From assembly GCA_016702545.1 (NCBI GenBank), contig JADJDT010000044.1, forward strand, positions 1-64,000: a stretch of DNA of 64,000 bases. The letters run 5' to 3'. Origin of the DNA: Pseudomonadota bacterium (GTDB taxonomy: Bacteria > Myxococcota_A > Polyangia > GCA-2747355). The notes beneath the pieces were generated by a model. The model made no database searches and had not been told where the DNA came from. It saw only the letters and a program-made list of their open reading frames with translations. The translations under genes and the position numbers were made by a program. Shown piece after piece: positions 52,624-61,558 of this stretch. Each line of letters opens with the position of its first letter. The first letter of the stretch is position 1.

Positions 52624-53612
52624 GCAGCGGCATGAATGCAATGGTCATCGTCGGCGGTATCGCCGCGCTTCTTCTTACGGGCCTCGTGCTCTACCTGGTG
52701 CCGATGCGGCTGTGGATCGCCGCGGCGGCCTCTTCGGCGCGCATCAGCATGCTGACGATGATCGCGATGCGACTGCGGCGCGTGCCGCCGCACACCGTGG
52801 TCGGCGCGCGCATCAGTGCGGTCAAGGCCGGGATCGACGCGCCGGTGAACCTGATCGAGGCGCACTTCCTCGCGGGCGGAAACGTGGTGCGCGTGGTCAA
52901 CGCCCTGATCTCGGCCGACAAGGCGGGCATGAACCTGAGCTTTCAGCGCGCCGCGGCCATCGATCTCGCTGGGCGCGACGTGCTCGAGGCGGTCAAGATG
53001 TCGGTCAACCCGCGGGTGATCGAGACGCCCAAGGTCTCGGCGGTGGCCCGCGACGGCATCCAGCTCCTGGCACTGGCGCGCGTCACCGTGCGCACGAACC
53101 TCGATCGGCTGGTCGGCGGTGCCGGCGAGGCGACGATCCTGGCGCGCGTCGGCGAGGGCGTGGTCTCGACCATCGGCGCCTCCGATACCTACGCCAAAGT
53201 GCTCGAGCACCCCGACACCATCTCCAAGACCGTGCTGACCAAGGGCCTCGACGCGGGCACTGCCTTCGAGATCCTCTCGGTCGACATCGCGGACGTCGAC
53301 GTTGGCGCCAACGTCGGGGCCAAGCTGCAGGCCGAGCAGGCCGAGGCGGACAAGCAGGTGGCGCAGGCGCGAGCCGAGGCCCGGCGCGCGCTGGCCGTCG
53401 CCGTCGAGCAGGAGAACAAAGCCAAGATCGCCGAGATGCAGGCCGCGCTGGTGGCGGCCGAGGCGGAGGTGCCCAAGGCCATTGCGGCCGCCCTGCGCAG
53501 CGGCAACCTCGGCGTGATGGACTACTACAACATGAAGAACATGATGGCCGACACCGAGATGCGCCGCTCGCTGAGCGGGGACGCGCCGACGCCCGACAAG
53601 GGTCAGCGTTAG
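52620..53612 (+). CDS. floA: Flotillin-like protein FloA
   Basis: An intact SPFH-domain scaffold of membrane microdomains. N-terminal membrane anchor (AMVIVGGIAALLLTGLVLYL), then RVPPHTVVGARISAVKAGID, ALISADKAGMNLSFQRAAAI, VKMSVNPRVIETPKVSAVAR, the SPFH block RVTVRTNLDRLVGGAGEATI, and a long Ala/Glu/Lys coiled coil (QAEQAEADKQVAQARAEARR). The C-terminus is MDYYNMKNMMADTEMRRSL. The start is the GTG at 52620 or the ATG at 52632 after AAGGAGAG. 331 residues, normal for FloA. Confidence 0.92.
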   Translation: MSSGMNAMVIVGGIAALLLTGLVLYLVPMRLWIAAAASSARISMLTMIAMRLRRVPPHTVVGARISAVKAGIDAPVNLIEAHFLAGGNVVRVVNALISADKAGMNLSFQRAAAIDLAGRDVLEAVKMSVNPRVIETPKVSAVARDGIQLLALARVTVRTNLDRLVGGAGEATILARVGEGVVSTIGASDTYAKVLEHPDTISKTVLTKGLDAGTAFEILSVDIADVDVGANVGAKLQAEQAEADKQVAQARAEARRALAVAVEQENKAKIAEMQAALVAAEAEVPKAIAAALRSGNLGVMDYYNMKNMMADTEMRRSLSGDAPTPDKGQR

Positions 53613-53635
53613 CACTCACAAGGGAGGCCAGGCCG

Positions 53636-53890
53636 ATGGCGCGGTCAAGGGCAGCGGAGCCCACAGCTCCCGGCGAGCGTGAGCGGCTGCGCGGGCGGCT
53701 GCGCGCCGCCCTGGGCGACCGCGCGGTGCTTGCGCGGCACTTGCTATTGGGCTCGATCGTGGCGGACGCGCCGCGGACAGCAGGCGGGCCGCACCGCGGG
53801 CTTGGACCGAGCGCGCTCGTGGCCGGAGTTTCGAGCGCGTCGAGCGTTGGCGCCGCCCGTCCGGCCGGGTCCGACGACGTCGAGCCTTGA
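53636..53890 (+). CDS. Small unknown protein in the flotillin operon
   Basis: An 84-residue frame starting MARSRAAEPTAPGERERL after a strong ribosome site (AAGGGAGG) 23 bases beyond floA. It contains a helical stretch (LRGRLRAALGDRAVLARHLLL) and an Ala/Pro-rich tail. It ends two bases before the ATG of the metallopeptidase gene. No family recognised and no membrane segment. The ribosome site and tight spacing argue that it is real. Confidence 0.5.
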   Translation: MARSRAAEPTAPGERERLRGRLRAALGDRAVLARHLLLGSIVADAPRTAGGPHRGLGPSALVAGVSSASSVGAARPAGSDDVEP

Positions 53891-53892
53891 CG

Positions 53893-55659
53893 ATGGAGCT
53901 CGACGATCTCCTCAAGGGGCTGCTCGCCGTCGGCTACGTGCTCTACCAGCTCTACACCGCCTACAAGAAGCACACGGAGAAGAAGAAGCCACCACGCCCC
54001 AGGTCAGCGCGCCGCGTCGAGCCCGCTGCCCCGCGCGCGCCGGAGCCGCAGCCCACCGCCGAGGGTGCCACGCCCGCCCGACCGCGCCCGGCCGCTGTGC
54101 TGGCCGCGCTCGATCCGCGCGACGCGCGACGCGCGCGGCTGGTCGAGCAGACCAGCCGACTGCTCGACCGCGCGCAGAGCCTGGCGGAGACGGCCCGCGT
54201 GCAGCGCGCGACGTACCCCTTCGCCCGCGTGCTCGAGGACCAAGTCGTAACCGGGGCTCGATCACTGCTCGGCCGACTCGCAGCGCCCGGGTCTGCCGAG
54301 TTCGTCACGTTCCACGAGGAGACGCTGGGCGAGCTCGAGCTGATCGAGGCGCAGCTCGCCTCCTTCGTCGCGCAGCGCCGAGACCCGGCGCTGCGCGCGC
54401 GCCTCGGCGACGCCGACGCGCTGGCGCTGAGCTGCTATCGCCCCGTGATCGGTTTCGCGCAGGCCAAGGGGCTCGAGCTCAGCTCGGCCTACCCGGCAAC
54501 GCAGCTCGGTGGCTTCGACCTGAGTATCTGGACTGGCTTCATCCCGACCGGCCTGGCGCCGATCTTCCTGCCGGAGCGCTTCTTCGAGGACGTGTTCTGG
54601 TGGCCAGCGCTGGCCCACGAGATCGGGCACGACTTCCTCGCCGCGACGCGCGGGGTCGACGAGGGTCTGCGACGTCAGCTCGGCCTGCCGGACGAAAAGA
54701 TCGGGACGCAGCCGCTGCAGCTCGGTGGCGCGGCGCTGAGCTACGATGATGTCTTCCGCCTCTTCGGCGGTTGGTTCGAAGAGCTGTTCTGCGACGTGTT
54801 CGGCGCGCTGATGCTGGGGCCCGCCTATGGCTACGCGATGGCCAAGCACTTCGCCGCGCCCGATAACCCGCGCGCGATCGCGCTGGTGAGGTTCCACGTC
54901 GGAGGGCTGAGCTACGACATCCACCCTCCGCGCCACCTGCGTGTGCTCGCCTGCGCGCACCTGCTGGAGCGCATGGGCCACGAGCGCAGCGGCGCCGAGC
55001 TGCTCGAGCAGTGGGCGGAGGTACACGGCGACCTGCCGGAGCATCTGCTCTTTCGCCACGACGGAGGCGTCATTGGCCTGCCGCTCGAGCCCTTCGCCGA
55101 GCTGGCGCTTGGGCTGGTCGACCGGCTCTTCGACGAGCAGCTCGACGCGATGGCTGGGTACCGATTGATCGACATCCCCGGGGTGGGCTTCGGCCCGCAC
55201 CTCGAAGCCGAAACGGAGCGGGTCAGCGCGTGGCTGCTGGCCGGCCAGAGCCCGGCGCGGGCCGACCCGCGCGCCGTGATCGCCGGTGCCGTGCTCGCCA
55301 CCCGCGCGGCCCCAGCGCAGGCGTCGAGCATCCTGCTCTTGGCACGCGCGGCCATCGCTGCCGAGGGCACCTTCGAGCACGCCGTCGACGCCTACAGCGC
55401 CCAGGCGGCCACCCGCGCGGGCGAGCAGCAAGCGACGGGCCGAGCCGCGCTGCGGGAGGCCTTCGTGCTCTACACGCTCTTGGGCCAGCGCGCGGGCTTG
55501 CGCGGCTCGCGCCGCCCCGGTGACGCGCCGGTCCCCTTGCACGGCGCCGGGCACGCTCCGGCACGCTGGCCCCAGCACGCGTTGTTGCCCGCACCCGGCG
55601 TCCAGGCCTGGCGCGCAGCGCGTCGGCGCAGGCCAGCCATGGTTGATGGCAGGCGGTAG
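53893..55659 (+). CDS. Membrane-anchored HEIGH-motif zinc metallopeptidase (unknown family)
   Basis: An uninterrupted 588-residue protein. A short N-terminal hydrophobic segment (LLAVGYVLYQLYTAYKKH) is followed by a basic Pro-rich linker, a helical region (ARLVEQTSRLLDRAQSLAET) and a zincin-like core: HEIGH at residues 242-246 in WWPALAHEIGHDFLAATRG, and a possible third ligand Glu or Asp in GGWFEELFCDVFGALMLGPA (about residues 296-301). A region with HPPRHLRVLACAHLLERMGH follows. The last 60 residues are Arg/Pro-rich and may be read in the wrong frame. I cannot assign it to a named peptidase family. It overlaps or abuts the small gene downstream of floA, so a role in flotillin/NfeD membrane quality control is inferred from context. 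Confidence 0.65.
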   Translation: MELDDLLKGLLAVGYVLYQLYTAYKKHTEKKKPPRPRSARRVEPAAPRAPEPQPTAEGATPARPRPAAVLAALDPRDARRARLVEQTSRLLDRAQSLAETARVQRATYPFARVLEDQVVTGARSLLGRLAAPGSAEFVTFHEETLGELELIEAQLASFVAQRRDPALRARLGDADALALSCYRPVIGFAQAKGLELSSAYPATQLGGFDLSIWTGFIPTGLAPIFLPERFFEDVFWWPALAHEIGHDFLAATRGVDEGLRRQLGLPDEKIGTQPLQLGGAALSYDDVFRLFGGWFEELFCDVFGALMLGPAYGYAMAKHFAAPDNPRAIALVRFHVGGLSYDIHPPRHLRVLACAHLLERMGHERSGAELLEQWAEVHGDLPEHLLFRHDGGVIGLPLEPFAELALGLVDRLFDEQLDAMAGYRLIDIPGVGFGPHLEAETERVSAWLLAGQSPARADPRAVIAGAVLATRAAPAQASSILLLARAAIAAEGTFEHAVDAYSAQAATRAGEQQATGRAALREAFVLYTLLGQRAGLRGSRRPGDAPVPLHGAGHAPARWPQHALLPAPGVQAWRAARRRRPAMVDGRR

Positions 55660-55686
55660 CCTTCAGGCGAAGCGGGTACCATCTCG

Positions 55687-56487
55687 CTAGCGCTGGGATC
55701 GGCGCGCCTCCTCAAGGCCCTGCTTGGCCGCGGGAAGGTCCGGTTTGAGTTTCAATGCGTCCTTGAAACGAGCGACAGCACGGTCGATGAGACCGAAGGT
55801 GAGATAGACGCGGCCTTCAGCCGCCAGCTTCTCAGCGGGATCAAGGGGCTCATCTTCCACCTTCGCTGACTTGGGTTCGTGCTCGATTCGTGTCCAAATC
55901 CCAGTTCCGCTGAGCCAGTATGCCGTCTTTTCATCTTCAAGAGCGACTCGAATGCGCTCGAAGGGGTCGTCATCTTCGCCCACGGCGCGGTCGGCCGGTC
56001 TGAAGGTGAGCGTGGTACTGAGTAGCCCGAGGAGAAGGAGGGCAGGAAGCCGCTCGAAGGGAGAGAGACAAGTGCAGCTGACGTGCTCGGTCGATAAGCT
56101 CGGAAGCTCCGCGAGGGCGCACTTGTCGGACCCGTAGTACAGGACTGCACGACCACCGGTTCGCTCCAAGCGGGCCCGATAGACGTTCGCCTCGCGGTGG
56201 GGCCAAAGCTTCGTCACATCCGGCAACTCGCTTCGGTGGTCGATCCACTCCTGCTCAGCCTTGGCCCCAACGACGGAAGTGGAGTGGATGACCTTCTCCA
56301 CGATTTCCGGATCGAGCATGTTGAGCCGGAACGCGTGCTTATAGGTGGCAATCGCCTTGATCATGAAGCCGTGCGTCGCGAAGTAGTCGGCGGCCTCGAT
56401 GTAGCGGCGCCGCGCCTTTTCATAGGCACCGGCTTCGAACGCCACGTCGCCCGCGCGAAGGGTCGCCCTTACGTCAAACTTGGCCAT
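55687..56487 (-). CDS. TPR-like protein with a membrane segment
   Basis: Starting MAKFDVRATLRAGDVAFEAG at 56487 after GGGAG. The N-terminal TPR-like pairs are YEKARRRYIEAADYFATHGF and IKAIATYKHAFRLNMLDPE, then RLPALLLLGLLSTTLTFRPA (a hydrophobic segment near residue 150) and a C-terminal TPR (AEGRVYLTFGLIDRAVARFK, LPAAKQGLEEARRS). An upstream extension to 56664 contains a lipobox-like VVLATTLLVGCTC, so a lipoprotein start is possible but lacks a ribosome site. It is convergent with the metallopeptidase gene (27 bases). Base composition is slightly lower in GC than its neighbours. Confidence 0.6.
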   Translation of the reverse strand: MAKFDVRATLRAGDVAFEAGAYEKARRRYIEAADYFATHGFMIKAIATYKHAFRLNMLDPEIVEKVIHSTSVVGAKAEQEWIDHRSELPDVTKLWPHREANVYRARLERTGGRAVLYYGSDKCALAELPSLSTEHVSCTCLSPFERLPALLLLGLLSTTLTFRPADRAVGEDDDPFERIRVALEDEKTAYWLSGTGIWTRIEHEPKSAKVEDEPLDPAEKLAAEGRVYLTFGLIDRAVARFKDALKLKPDLPAAKQGLEEARRSQR

Positions 56488-56849
56488 GGGTGATCTCCCG
56501 TCGCTGGCACGTCGAGCGGTACAAGTGCAACCGACGAGCAGTGTGGTGGCAAGTACCACCGACCACCGCGAGCAGCCGTGATTGGCTTCCAATGTGGCTC
56601 CTTCTGCCGAGCACGCGCCGCTGGACCTCTCCCACTTTGGTGGACGGGTGAGTGAGGGGGACATGAGCGCTCCTCCTACCCTCCGAGGCTGTAGCGCGGG
56701 GCAGCGGGGATGACAATGCTGCCTGCTTTGACGGTGGCGAGCCCCGAGGAGGCCTGTTTCGACGGTGCCAAACGTGTCCCACTTGCCGCCGCTGCGATTC
56801 GAAGTGCGGCAGCGGGTGGGGCATGCCCTCGTGCTACGCTGGGAGCACG
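56488..56849. other. Divergent intergenic region without a supported gene
   Basis: These 362 bases separate the TPR gene and the nuclease gene and should contain both promoters. Minus-strand frames crossing it are His/Arg-rich and lack conserved features. No clear promoter boxes were seen. Confidence 0.35.
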
Positions 56850-57653
56850 ATGCAGCAGATTCGATCGCTGACGATGGCGCTGGTCCTCCTGCTTCTCCCC
56901 GCCCTGTCCGACGCCGAGATCTTCACCGGCAAGGTGGTCGGCGTCAGTGATGGTGACACGATCACCGTCCTGCGCGACGGCAAGCCGATAAAGGTCCACC
57001 TCCACGGCGTCGATTGCCCCGAGAAGACAGAACCCTTCGGGGAGAAGGCCAAGCAGTTCACGTCGAAGATGGTGTTCGGGAAGGTCGTGCAGCTCCGCGT
57101 GGTGGCCAAGGACCGCGATGGCCGAATGGTCCAGGTCGCGGTGGAGACCGAGCGCGACCCGCTCACGGGCTGGTCGCACCCGAGCAGCCTGAACGAGTCG
57201 CTGGTCGCTGCGGGCCTCGGCAGGTGGTACCGGGAGCACGGGCCCAAGGACCGGTGGCTGGAGACGCTCGAGGGACAAGCGCGGAGGGACAAGCGCGGGC
57301 TCTGGGCCGAGCCCAACGCGACGACGGCGCCCTGGAAGGGGCGCCGGGCGCGCCAGCAATTGCCCAAGAGCGTTTCCTGCTCGTCGAGCGCCGACTGTAT
57401 CGTCAAGGCATGTTGGTGCCGCTGGACAATCCTGCGCAGGGGCTCCCGTGAAGCCGCATCCTGCCACGCCGACTGGCTTTGCCGGCACGCGCCGCCACCC
57501 AAGCCGGAAGCGAGCTGCGTGGCCGGAAGCTGTGTGTTCTCTTTCCCGTCAGGGAAACGCGGTGGCTCATGCTACCCAGACGGGTCTTGCGACAAGCCAT
57601 GCGTCTGCCTGTCGAAGAAGTGCCGGTGGGGGCCGCATGACATGGACGAGTAG
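56850..57653 (+). CDS. Secreted thermonuclease-like (SNase) protein with cysteine-rich tail
   Basis: An intact 267-residue protein: signal peptide (LTMALVLLLLPALSDA), an SNase domain (FTGKVVGVSDGDTITVLRDG, KVHLHGVDCPEKTEPFGEKA, AKDRDGRMVQVAVETE, LNESLVAAGLGRWYREHG, QARRDKRGLWAEPNATTAPW), then a tail with about 13 cysteines (SCSSSADCIVKACWCRW, CYPDGSCDKPCVCLSKKC). The glutamate and the second arginine of the active site are present. The first arginine (Arg35 in Staphylococcus) is His here. The start at 56850 has GGGAG upstream. The Cys-rich tail is probably disulfide-bonded outside the cell. It may be a DNA/RNA nuclease with altered chemistry. Confidence 0.8.
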   Translation: MQQIRSLTMALVLLLLPALSDAEIFTGKVVGVSDGDTITVLRDGKPIKVHLHGVDCPEKTEPFGEKAKQFTSKMVFGKVVQLRVVAKDRDGRMVQVAVETERDPLTGWSHPSSLNESLVAAGLGRWYREHGPKDRWLETLEGQARRDKRGLWAEPNATTAPWKGRRARQQLPKSVSCSSSADCIVKACWCRWTILRRGSREAASCHADWLCRHAPPPKPEASCVAGSCVFSFPSGKRGGSCYPDGSCDKPCVCLSKKCRWGPHDMDE

Positions 57654-57938
57654 TGGTAACGGATCAGCTCGCCCCCTGTGGCGCCAGGCGGAGAGGTGCT
57701 CGACGGTGAGCGCGGCCGCTTCGGGCAAGGGCCCTTTGCCCCGCAAGTGACGAGATGACTGCTAACCCCACCGCTCAGCTGAGTTGAGGCGCCCGTCAGG
57801 CAAGGAGCGAACGAGGCGCGCGCGGAGCAGCCTTGTGGCGCTGGGAGCACCTACTGGCGCAAGCGTCCGTGGGAGTGCCGCTCGTCGCCGTTGCGCGCGA
57901 CCGTCGGCCGCGCGAGTCTCCGCGGCGAGGACGAGCGC

Positions 57939-59273
57939 ATGGACGACCGTATGACCACGACCAAGCCCGAGCTGAGCACCTGGTCTCTGATCAATATGAG
58001 CGTCGGCTTCTTCGGCATCCAGCACGGCTTCGAGATCCAGTTCGCGCGCATGAGCTCGATCTACGAGCGGCTGGGGGCCAAGCCCGACGAGATTCCACTG
58101 CTGTGGCTGGCCGCGCCGGCGACCGGGTTGATCGTGCAGCCGATCGTCGGCTACCTCAGCGACAAGACCTGGCTGCCGCGCCTGCGGGCACGCCGACGGC
58201 CCTACTTCCTCGCGGGGGCCATCCTCGGCACGATCGCGCTGGTGTTGATGCCCGAGGCGTCGTCATTGTGGATGGCGGCGGGGCTGCTGTGGGTGCTCGA
58301 TGCCGCGCTCAACGTGACGATGGAGCCCTTTCGCGCCTTCGTCGCCGACCTGCAGAACAGCCGCCAGCGCCCCACCGGCTACGCGATGCAGAGCGTGATG
58401 ATCGGGCTGGGCACGATCCTCGGAAACCTCATCGCCTCGCTCGACCTCACGGCGATCTTTCCGGCACTAGCCGCCGGCGGCCGGAGCGCGATGCACTACT
58501 CCTTCTACCTCTGCGCGGCGATCTTTCTCGGTGCGGTGCTGTGGACCGTGCTGACCACGCCCGAATACCCGCCCGAGCTGCCGAGCCCGCACGGGGGCGG
58601 CGGCGCGGCGCGTGGCGCGCTGGCGGCCTGCGGGCGCTGGTGGCGCGAGACCCGGAGCTGCTACCTGAGCATGCCCGCGGTGATGAAGCAGCTGGCCCTG
58701 ATCCAGTTCTTCACCTGGATGGGGCTGTTCTGCATGTGGATGTTCTACGCCGTCGCGGTGCCGCACCACGTCTTCGGCGCGACCGACCCGCATTCGGCGA
58801 GCTACGACGCCGGGGTGCGCTTCGCGGCGGCGACGACGATGGCCCGCGGCCTCGCCACGCCGCTCTTCGCGCTGCTGATCCCCGTCCTGGTGCGGCGACT
58901 CGGGCGCGCCACTACGCACGCGCTGGCGCTCGGCGTCGCCGGCCTCGGGCTGCTCGCGCTGCCGCTGATCCACACGCCGGGCCTGCTCTACCTGCCGATG
59001 ATCGCCGCCGGCGTCGGTTGGGCCTCCGTGGTCTCGATGCCCTACGTGATCCTCGTCGATCACCTGCCCAAGCAGCAGTACGGCATCTACATGGGCATCT
59101 TCAACATGTTCATCGTCATCCCCGAGATCTGCGTCAGCCTCGGGCTCGGCGGCGTGATCATGGGCCTGTTAGGCAACAACCGCGCCTATGGCGTCGCCTT
59201 CGGTGGAGCGCTGCTGCTGGTCGCCGCCCTGCTCACCCCGGCCCTGCGCCGCTACGAGCCGAGCGTGCGCTGA
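57939..59273 (+). CDS. MFS transporter, sugar/cation symporter-like (SLC45/GPH-like)
   Basis: An intact 444-residue transporter with twelve predicted membrane helices. It opens WSLINMSVGFFGIQHGFEIQ. The family signature is LIVQPIVGYLSDKTW, with a following Arg-rich loop (LRARRRPYF). Later helices: LIQFFTWMGLFCMWMFYAVA, LALGVAGLGLLALPLI and YLPMIAAGVGWASVVSMPYV. This pattern matches the SLC45/sucrose-transporter branch of the MFS, so the substrate may be a sugar, but the substrate cannot be read from sequence. The ATG at 57939 is preferred to an upstream one at 57891. The spacer 57654-57938 shows nothing else. Confidence 0.85.
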   Translation: MDDRMTTTKPELSTWSLINMSVGFFGIQHGFEIQFARMSSIYERLGAKPDEIPLLWLAAPATGLIVQPIVGYLSDKTWLPRLRARRRPYFLAGAILGTIALVLMPEASSLWMAAGLLWVLDAALNVTMEPFRAFVADLQNSRQRPTGYAMQSVMIGLGTILGNLIASLDLTAIFPALAAGGRSAMHYSFYLCAAIFLGAVLWTVLTTPEYPPELPSPHGGGGAARGALAACGRWWRETRSCYLSMPAVMKQLALIQFFTWMGLFCMWMFYAVAVPHHVFGATDPHSASYDAGVRFAAATTMARGLATPLFALLIPVLVRRLGRATTHALALGVAGLGLLALPLIHTPGLLYLPMIAAGVGWASVVSMPYVILVDHLPKQQYGIYMGIFNMFIVIPEICVSLGLGGVIMGLLGNNRAYGVAFGGALLLVAALLTPALRRYEPSVR

Positions 59274-59394
59274 GGCGAGCCGCGTGTGCCGGGCGGTGGC
59301 TGACGCCACCGCGCTCGCCTTCGTCCAGGACCAGGCGCTGCGCCGTTGATCCTGGCCCGCATAGGTGAGGACGGGCGATCGGAGGACCCGACAC

Positions 59395-60191
59395 ATGTTG
59401 ATCGCGATCGATGGCACCTCGATCTACTGGGACGACGCAAGATACCGGCAGCAGATGCGGGGTAGCTTCATCAACGAGATCGATGCCACCACCCGCGAGC
59501 AATACCACCAATACCTGCGTGGTCCCACCATCAGCGGCGTTCAGGACCTGGTGATCGCTGACGTGGCGCTGGCCTTCATTCGTGAGTGGGTGCGCCTGGG
59601 GGATCGCCGCGTCGTGCTCGCGGGCTATAGCCGCGGCGGCGCGGTGGCCATCTACGTCGCGCGGCGGCTGGAGCGCGAGACCTGGGCCCGTGGGCTCAAG
59701 GTAGCCTGCCTTGCGCTCTTCGACGCCGTCGATCGCGATCCCCTGATGAACGCCCAGCAGATCCCGGGCAATGTTGAGCACGCCTACCACGCTCTGCGCG
59801 ACCGCGGGTGGGGTCACGCAGCTACTTCGGCAATTGCGGCGAGACCATCGGCCACCCCGGCAGGCTGATCCGGCACCGGTTCTTCGGCACCCACGCGGCG
59901 ATGGGGGCCTGCCCTTCACCGGCGACCATCCGCGGCACGAAAGAGGCCGCCATGGGCCGGACCGAGCTGCCCTACTCGGTCGTCGCGAGCGCCCGGATCG
60001 CCGCCCCCGGGACGATGGACGAGCCTCCGAGGCTCGTGCCCATCACCCAAGCGCAGGACCAGGCCGCCGCGGCGGCGGTCAAAGACTGGATGTGGGGTCA
60101 CCTCCGAGCGCCAGGGGGTCGTCGCCTGACACGACCGCTCGTACACCGCAGCCCCCGCTCAGGCGGGCCCCAGACCGCGTCTTCAAGGTAG
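59395..60191 (+). CDS. Alpha/beta-hydrolase-like protein (DUF2235-like), frameshifted
   Basis: The ATG at 59395 follows a GGAGG site. It reads MLIAIDGTSIYWDD, similar to the 'FDGTxN' opening of DUF2235/phospholipase-type hydrolases, then a nucleophile elbow VVLAGYSRGGAVAIYVARRL (Ser) and LALFDAVDRDP. The frame ends in a false tail near 59868. The protein resumes one frame over with SRSYFGNCGETIGHPG and HRFFGTHAAMGG, which supplies the usual His/Asp region, and ends near 60191 after AAAAAVKDWMWGHL. One or two further shifts are possible. Related proteins include type VI secretion lipases, but no secretion genes are nearby. Confidence 0.6.
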
Positions 60192-60200
60192 TTGCGCCCT

Positions 60201-60703
60201 CAGGGTAGCTGCGCGTAGTCGAGGCTGGCACCCGGATCGCCGGGCTGCAGCTCGAGGCCGCGAGCGCGCAAGTGCTCGGCCAGGCGCGGAAAGAGTTCGA
60301 GCACCGTATCGGAGCGTACCGCCGTGGGCAGGGCACGCTCCTCGCTCAGCAGCACGCCCGTGCTCGAGCCGGCGTCGGGGCTGCCGTGGAAGCGTGGCGC
60401 GCCTGATCGTCGACGCTGGAGAAGGGCACGCGGAAGCCGCTCGAGGTGTAGGGCCGACGAAAGGAGACCAGCACCTCGGCCGGGTAGCGGTTGCGCTCAC
60501 CGGGGTCAGGGCGCTGCGCAGCCGATAGAGCAGGTCCGGGTCGCGCCCCTCCGCGTGGCGACGAAGGCCTGCTCGTCGCTGAGCTCGAGGTGTTCGGCGA
60601 GCGACGCGGGGCTCGTCCCGCTGGCGCTCAGGTCGAGGCCCAACGCGGCGAGGTCGGCGTCGCGCCGCAGCGCTTCGCGACCCGCACGCTTCGCGACCCT
60701 CTC
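60201..60703 (-). CDS. Hypothetical protein, frameshifted
   Basis: Coding character is visible on the minus strand in pieces: AGREALRRDADLAALGLDLS and SLAEHLELSDEQAFVATR, then DPDLLYRLRSALTPV, EVLVSFRRPYTSSGFRVPFS and a final STGVLLSEERALPTAVRSDT through to GASLDYAQLP before the stop at 60201. At least three frameshifts separate these. The start is unclear, near the stop (60704) of the upstream 192-residue gene, with which it is probably co-transcribed. No family recognised. Confidence 0.45.
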
Positions 60704-61282
60704 TTAGTGGCGTGGTGTGCAGCTACAACCCTTGCCGTGGTCGATTTGGCCGACCAAGCCGGATGCACCCACGCCCAACCCTACCTGCAGGCAGCCGAGC
60801 AGGATCACGCCCTTGAACAGCAGGGGCACGCGGGCGAAGGGCAGAAAGGGCAGAAGAGCGAGGTAGGGCGCCATTCTCGGCAGGTCGAGGCCGACCAGCA
60901 TCACCGAGCCCGACGCCCCCCCCAACAGGCTCCCGCCGATCTCGCCGAGGACGCAAGCGCCCGCAAGGTCGGCGGGCTGCAAGTCCCCCTGCGGGCAGGC
61001 GGAGGTCAGCCAGAGAGAGCCTCGGGAGGGAAGGTCCCTTGGGGCGACGTGGCCCGCGATCATGGGCGAAAACTTGAGCAGCCCGTTGATCACTGTCTGG
61101 ATCCAGCCGCCTGCGCCACGCGCTCCGACGGCGGCGGAGACGCCGCCCGTCGTGTAGCGATACTCGTGCGCCTGACCCCCGGGATCGCTCAGCAGCAGCG
61201 TCCCGATCTGGGCGCCCGCGGCGAGCACGCTGCCACCCATGCTCTCGTAGTTGCGGAACGACCAGGCACTGGGACGCAGCAT
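60704..61282 (-). CDS. Hypothetical Gly-rich membrane-associated protein
   Basis: An intact 192-residue protein starting MLRPSAWSFRNYESMGGSVL after GGAG. The first part is beta/Gly-rich (AGAQIGTLLLSDPGGQAHEY, GVSAAVGARGAGGW). Hydrophobic stretches follow (GGSLLGGASGSVMLVGLDL, MAPYLALLPFLPF, LLFKGVILLGCLQVGLGVG). It ends with CSCTPRH. It resembles proteins found beside DUF2235-type hydrolases in secretion-linked loci, but I cannot name it. It is convergent with the hydrolase gene. Confidence 0.5.
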   Translation of the reverse strand: MLRPSAWSFRNYESMGGSVLAAGAQIGTLLLSDPGGQAHEYRYTTGGVSAAVGARGAGGWIQTVINGLLKFSPMIAGHVAPRDLPSRGSLWLTSACPQGDLQPADLAGACVLGEIGGSLLGGASGSVMLVGLDLPRMAPYLALLPFLPFARVPLLFKGVILLGCLQVGLGVGASGLVGQIDHGKGCSCTPRH

Positions 61283-61558
61283 GTGAACTCCTGCCGTTCA
61301 GGGGCCAAAGGCCGTCGCCGGAAAGAGCGAGCCTTGCTTCTGTGCAGGGCGTCCAGCAGCAAGGCCCATTTTGCCCCAGGCTCGACCCGTTGTCTAGCCG
61401 GCCGACGCAGAATGGCCCGAAGGGCGGCCCAGCGCCCGTGCCCTCAAGACGGCGGGTCCTCTTGACCGCCGGCGGTTGCCCCAACAGGGTGGGCGACACC
61501 CTGTCGCGCGTGGATCCCGGCAGCAGCATCAGGGCGGCGCCGAGGCAGGCCAGCAGGG

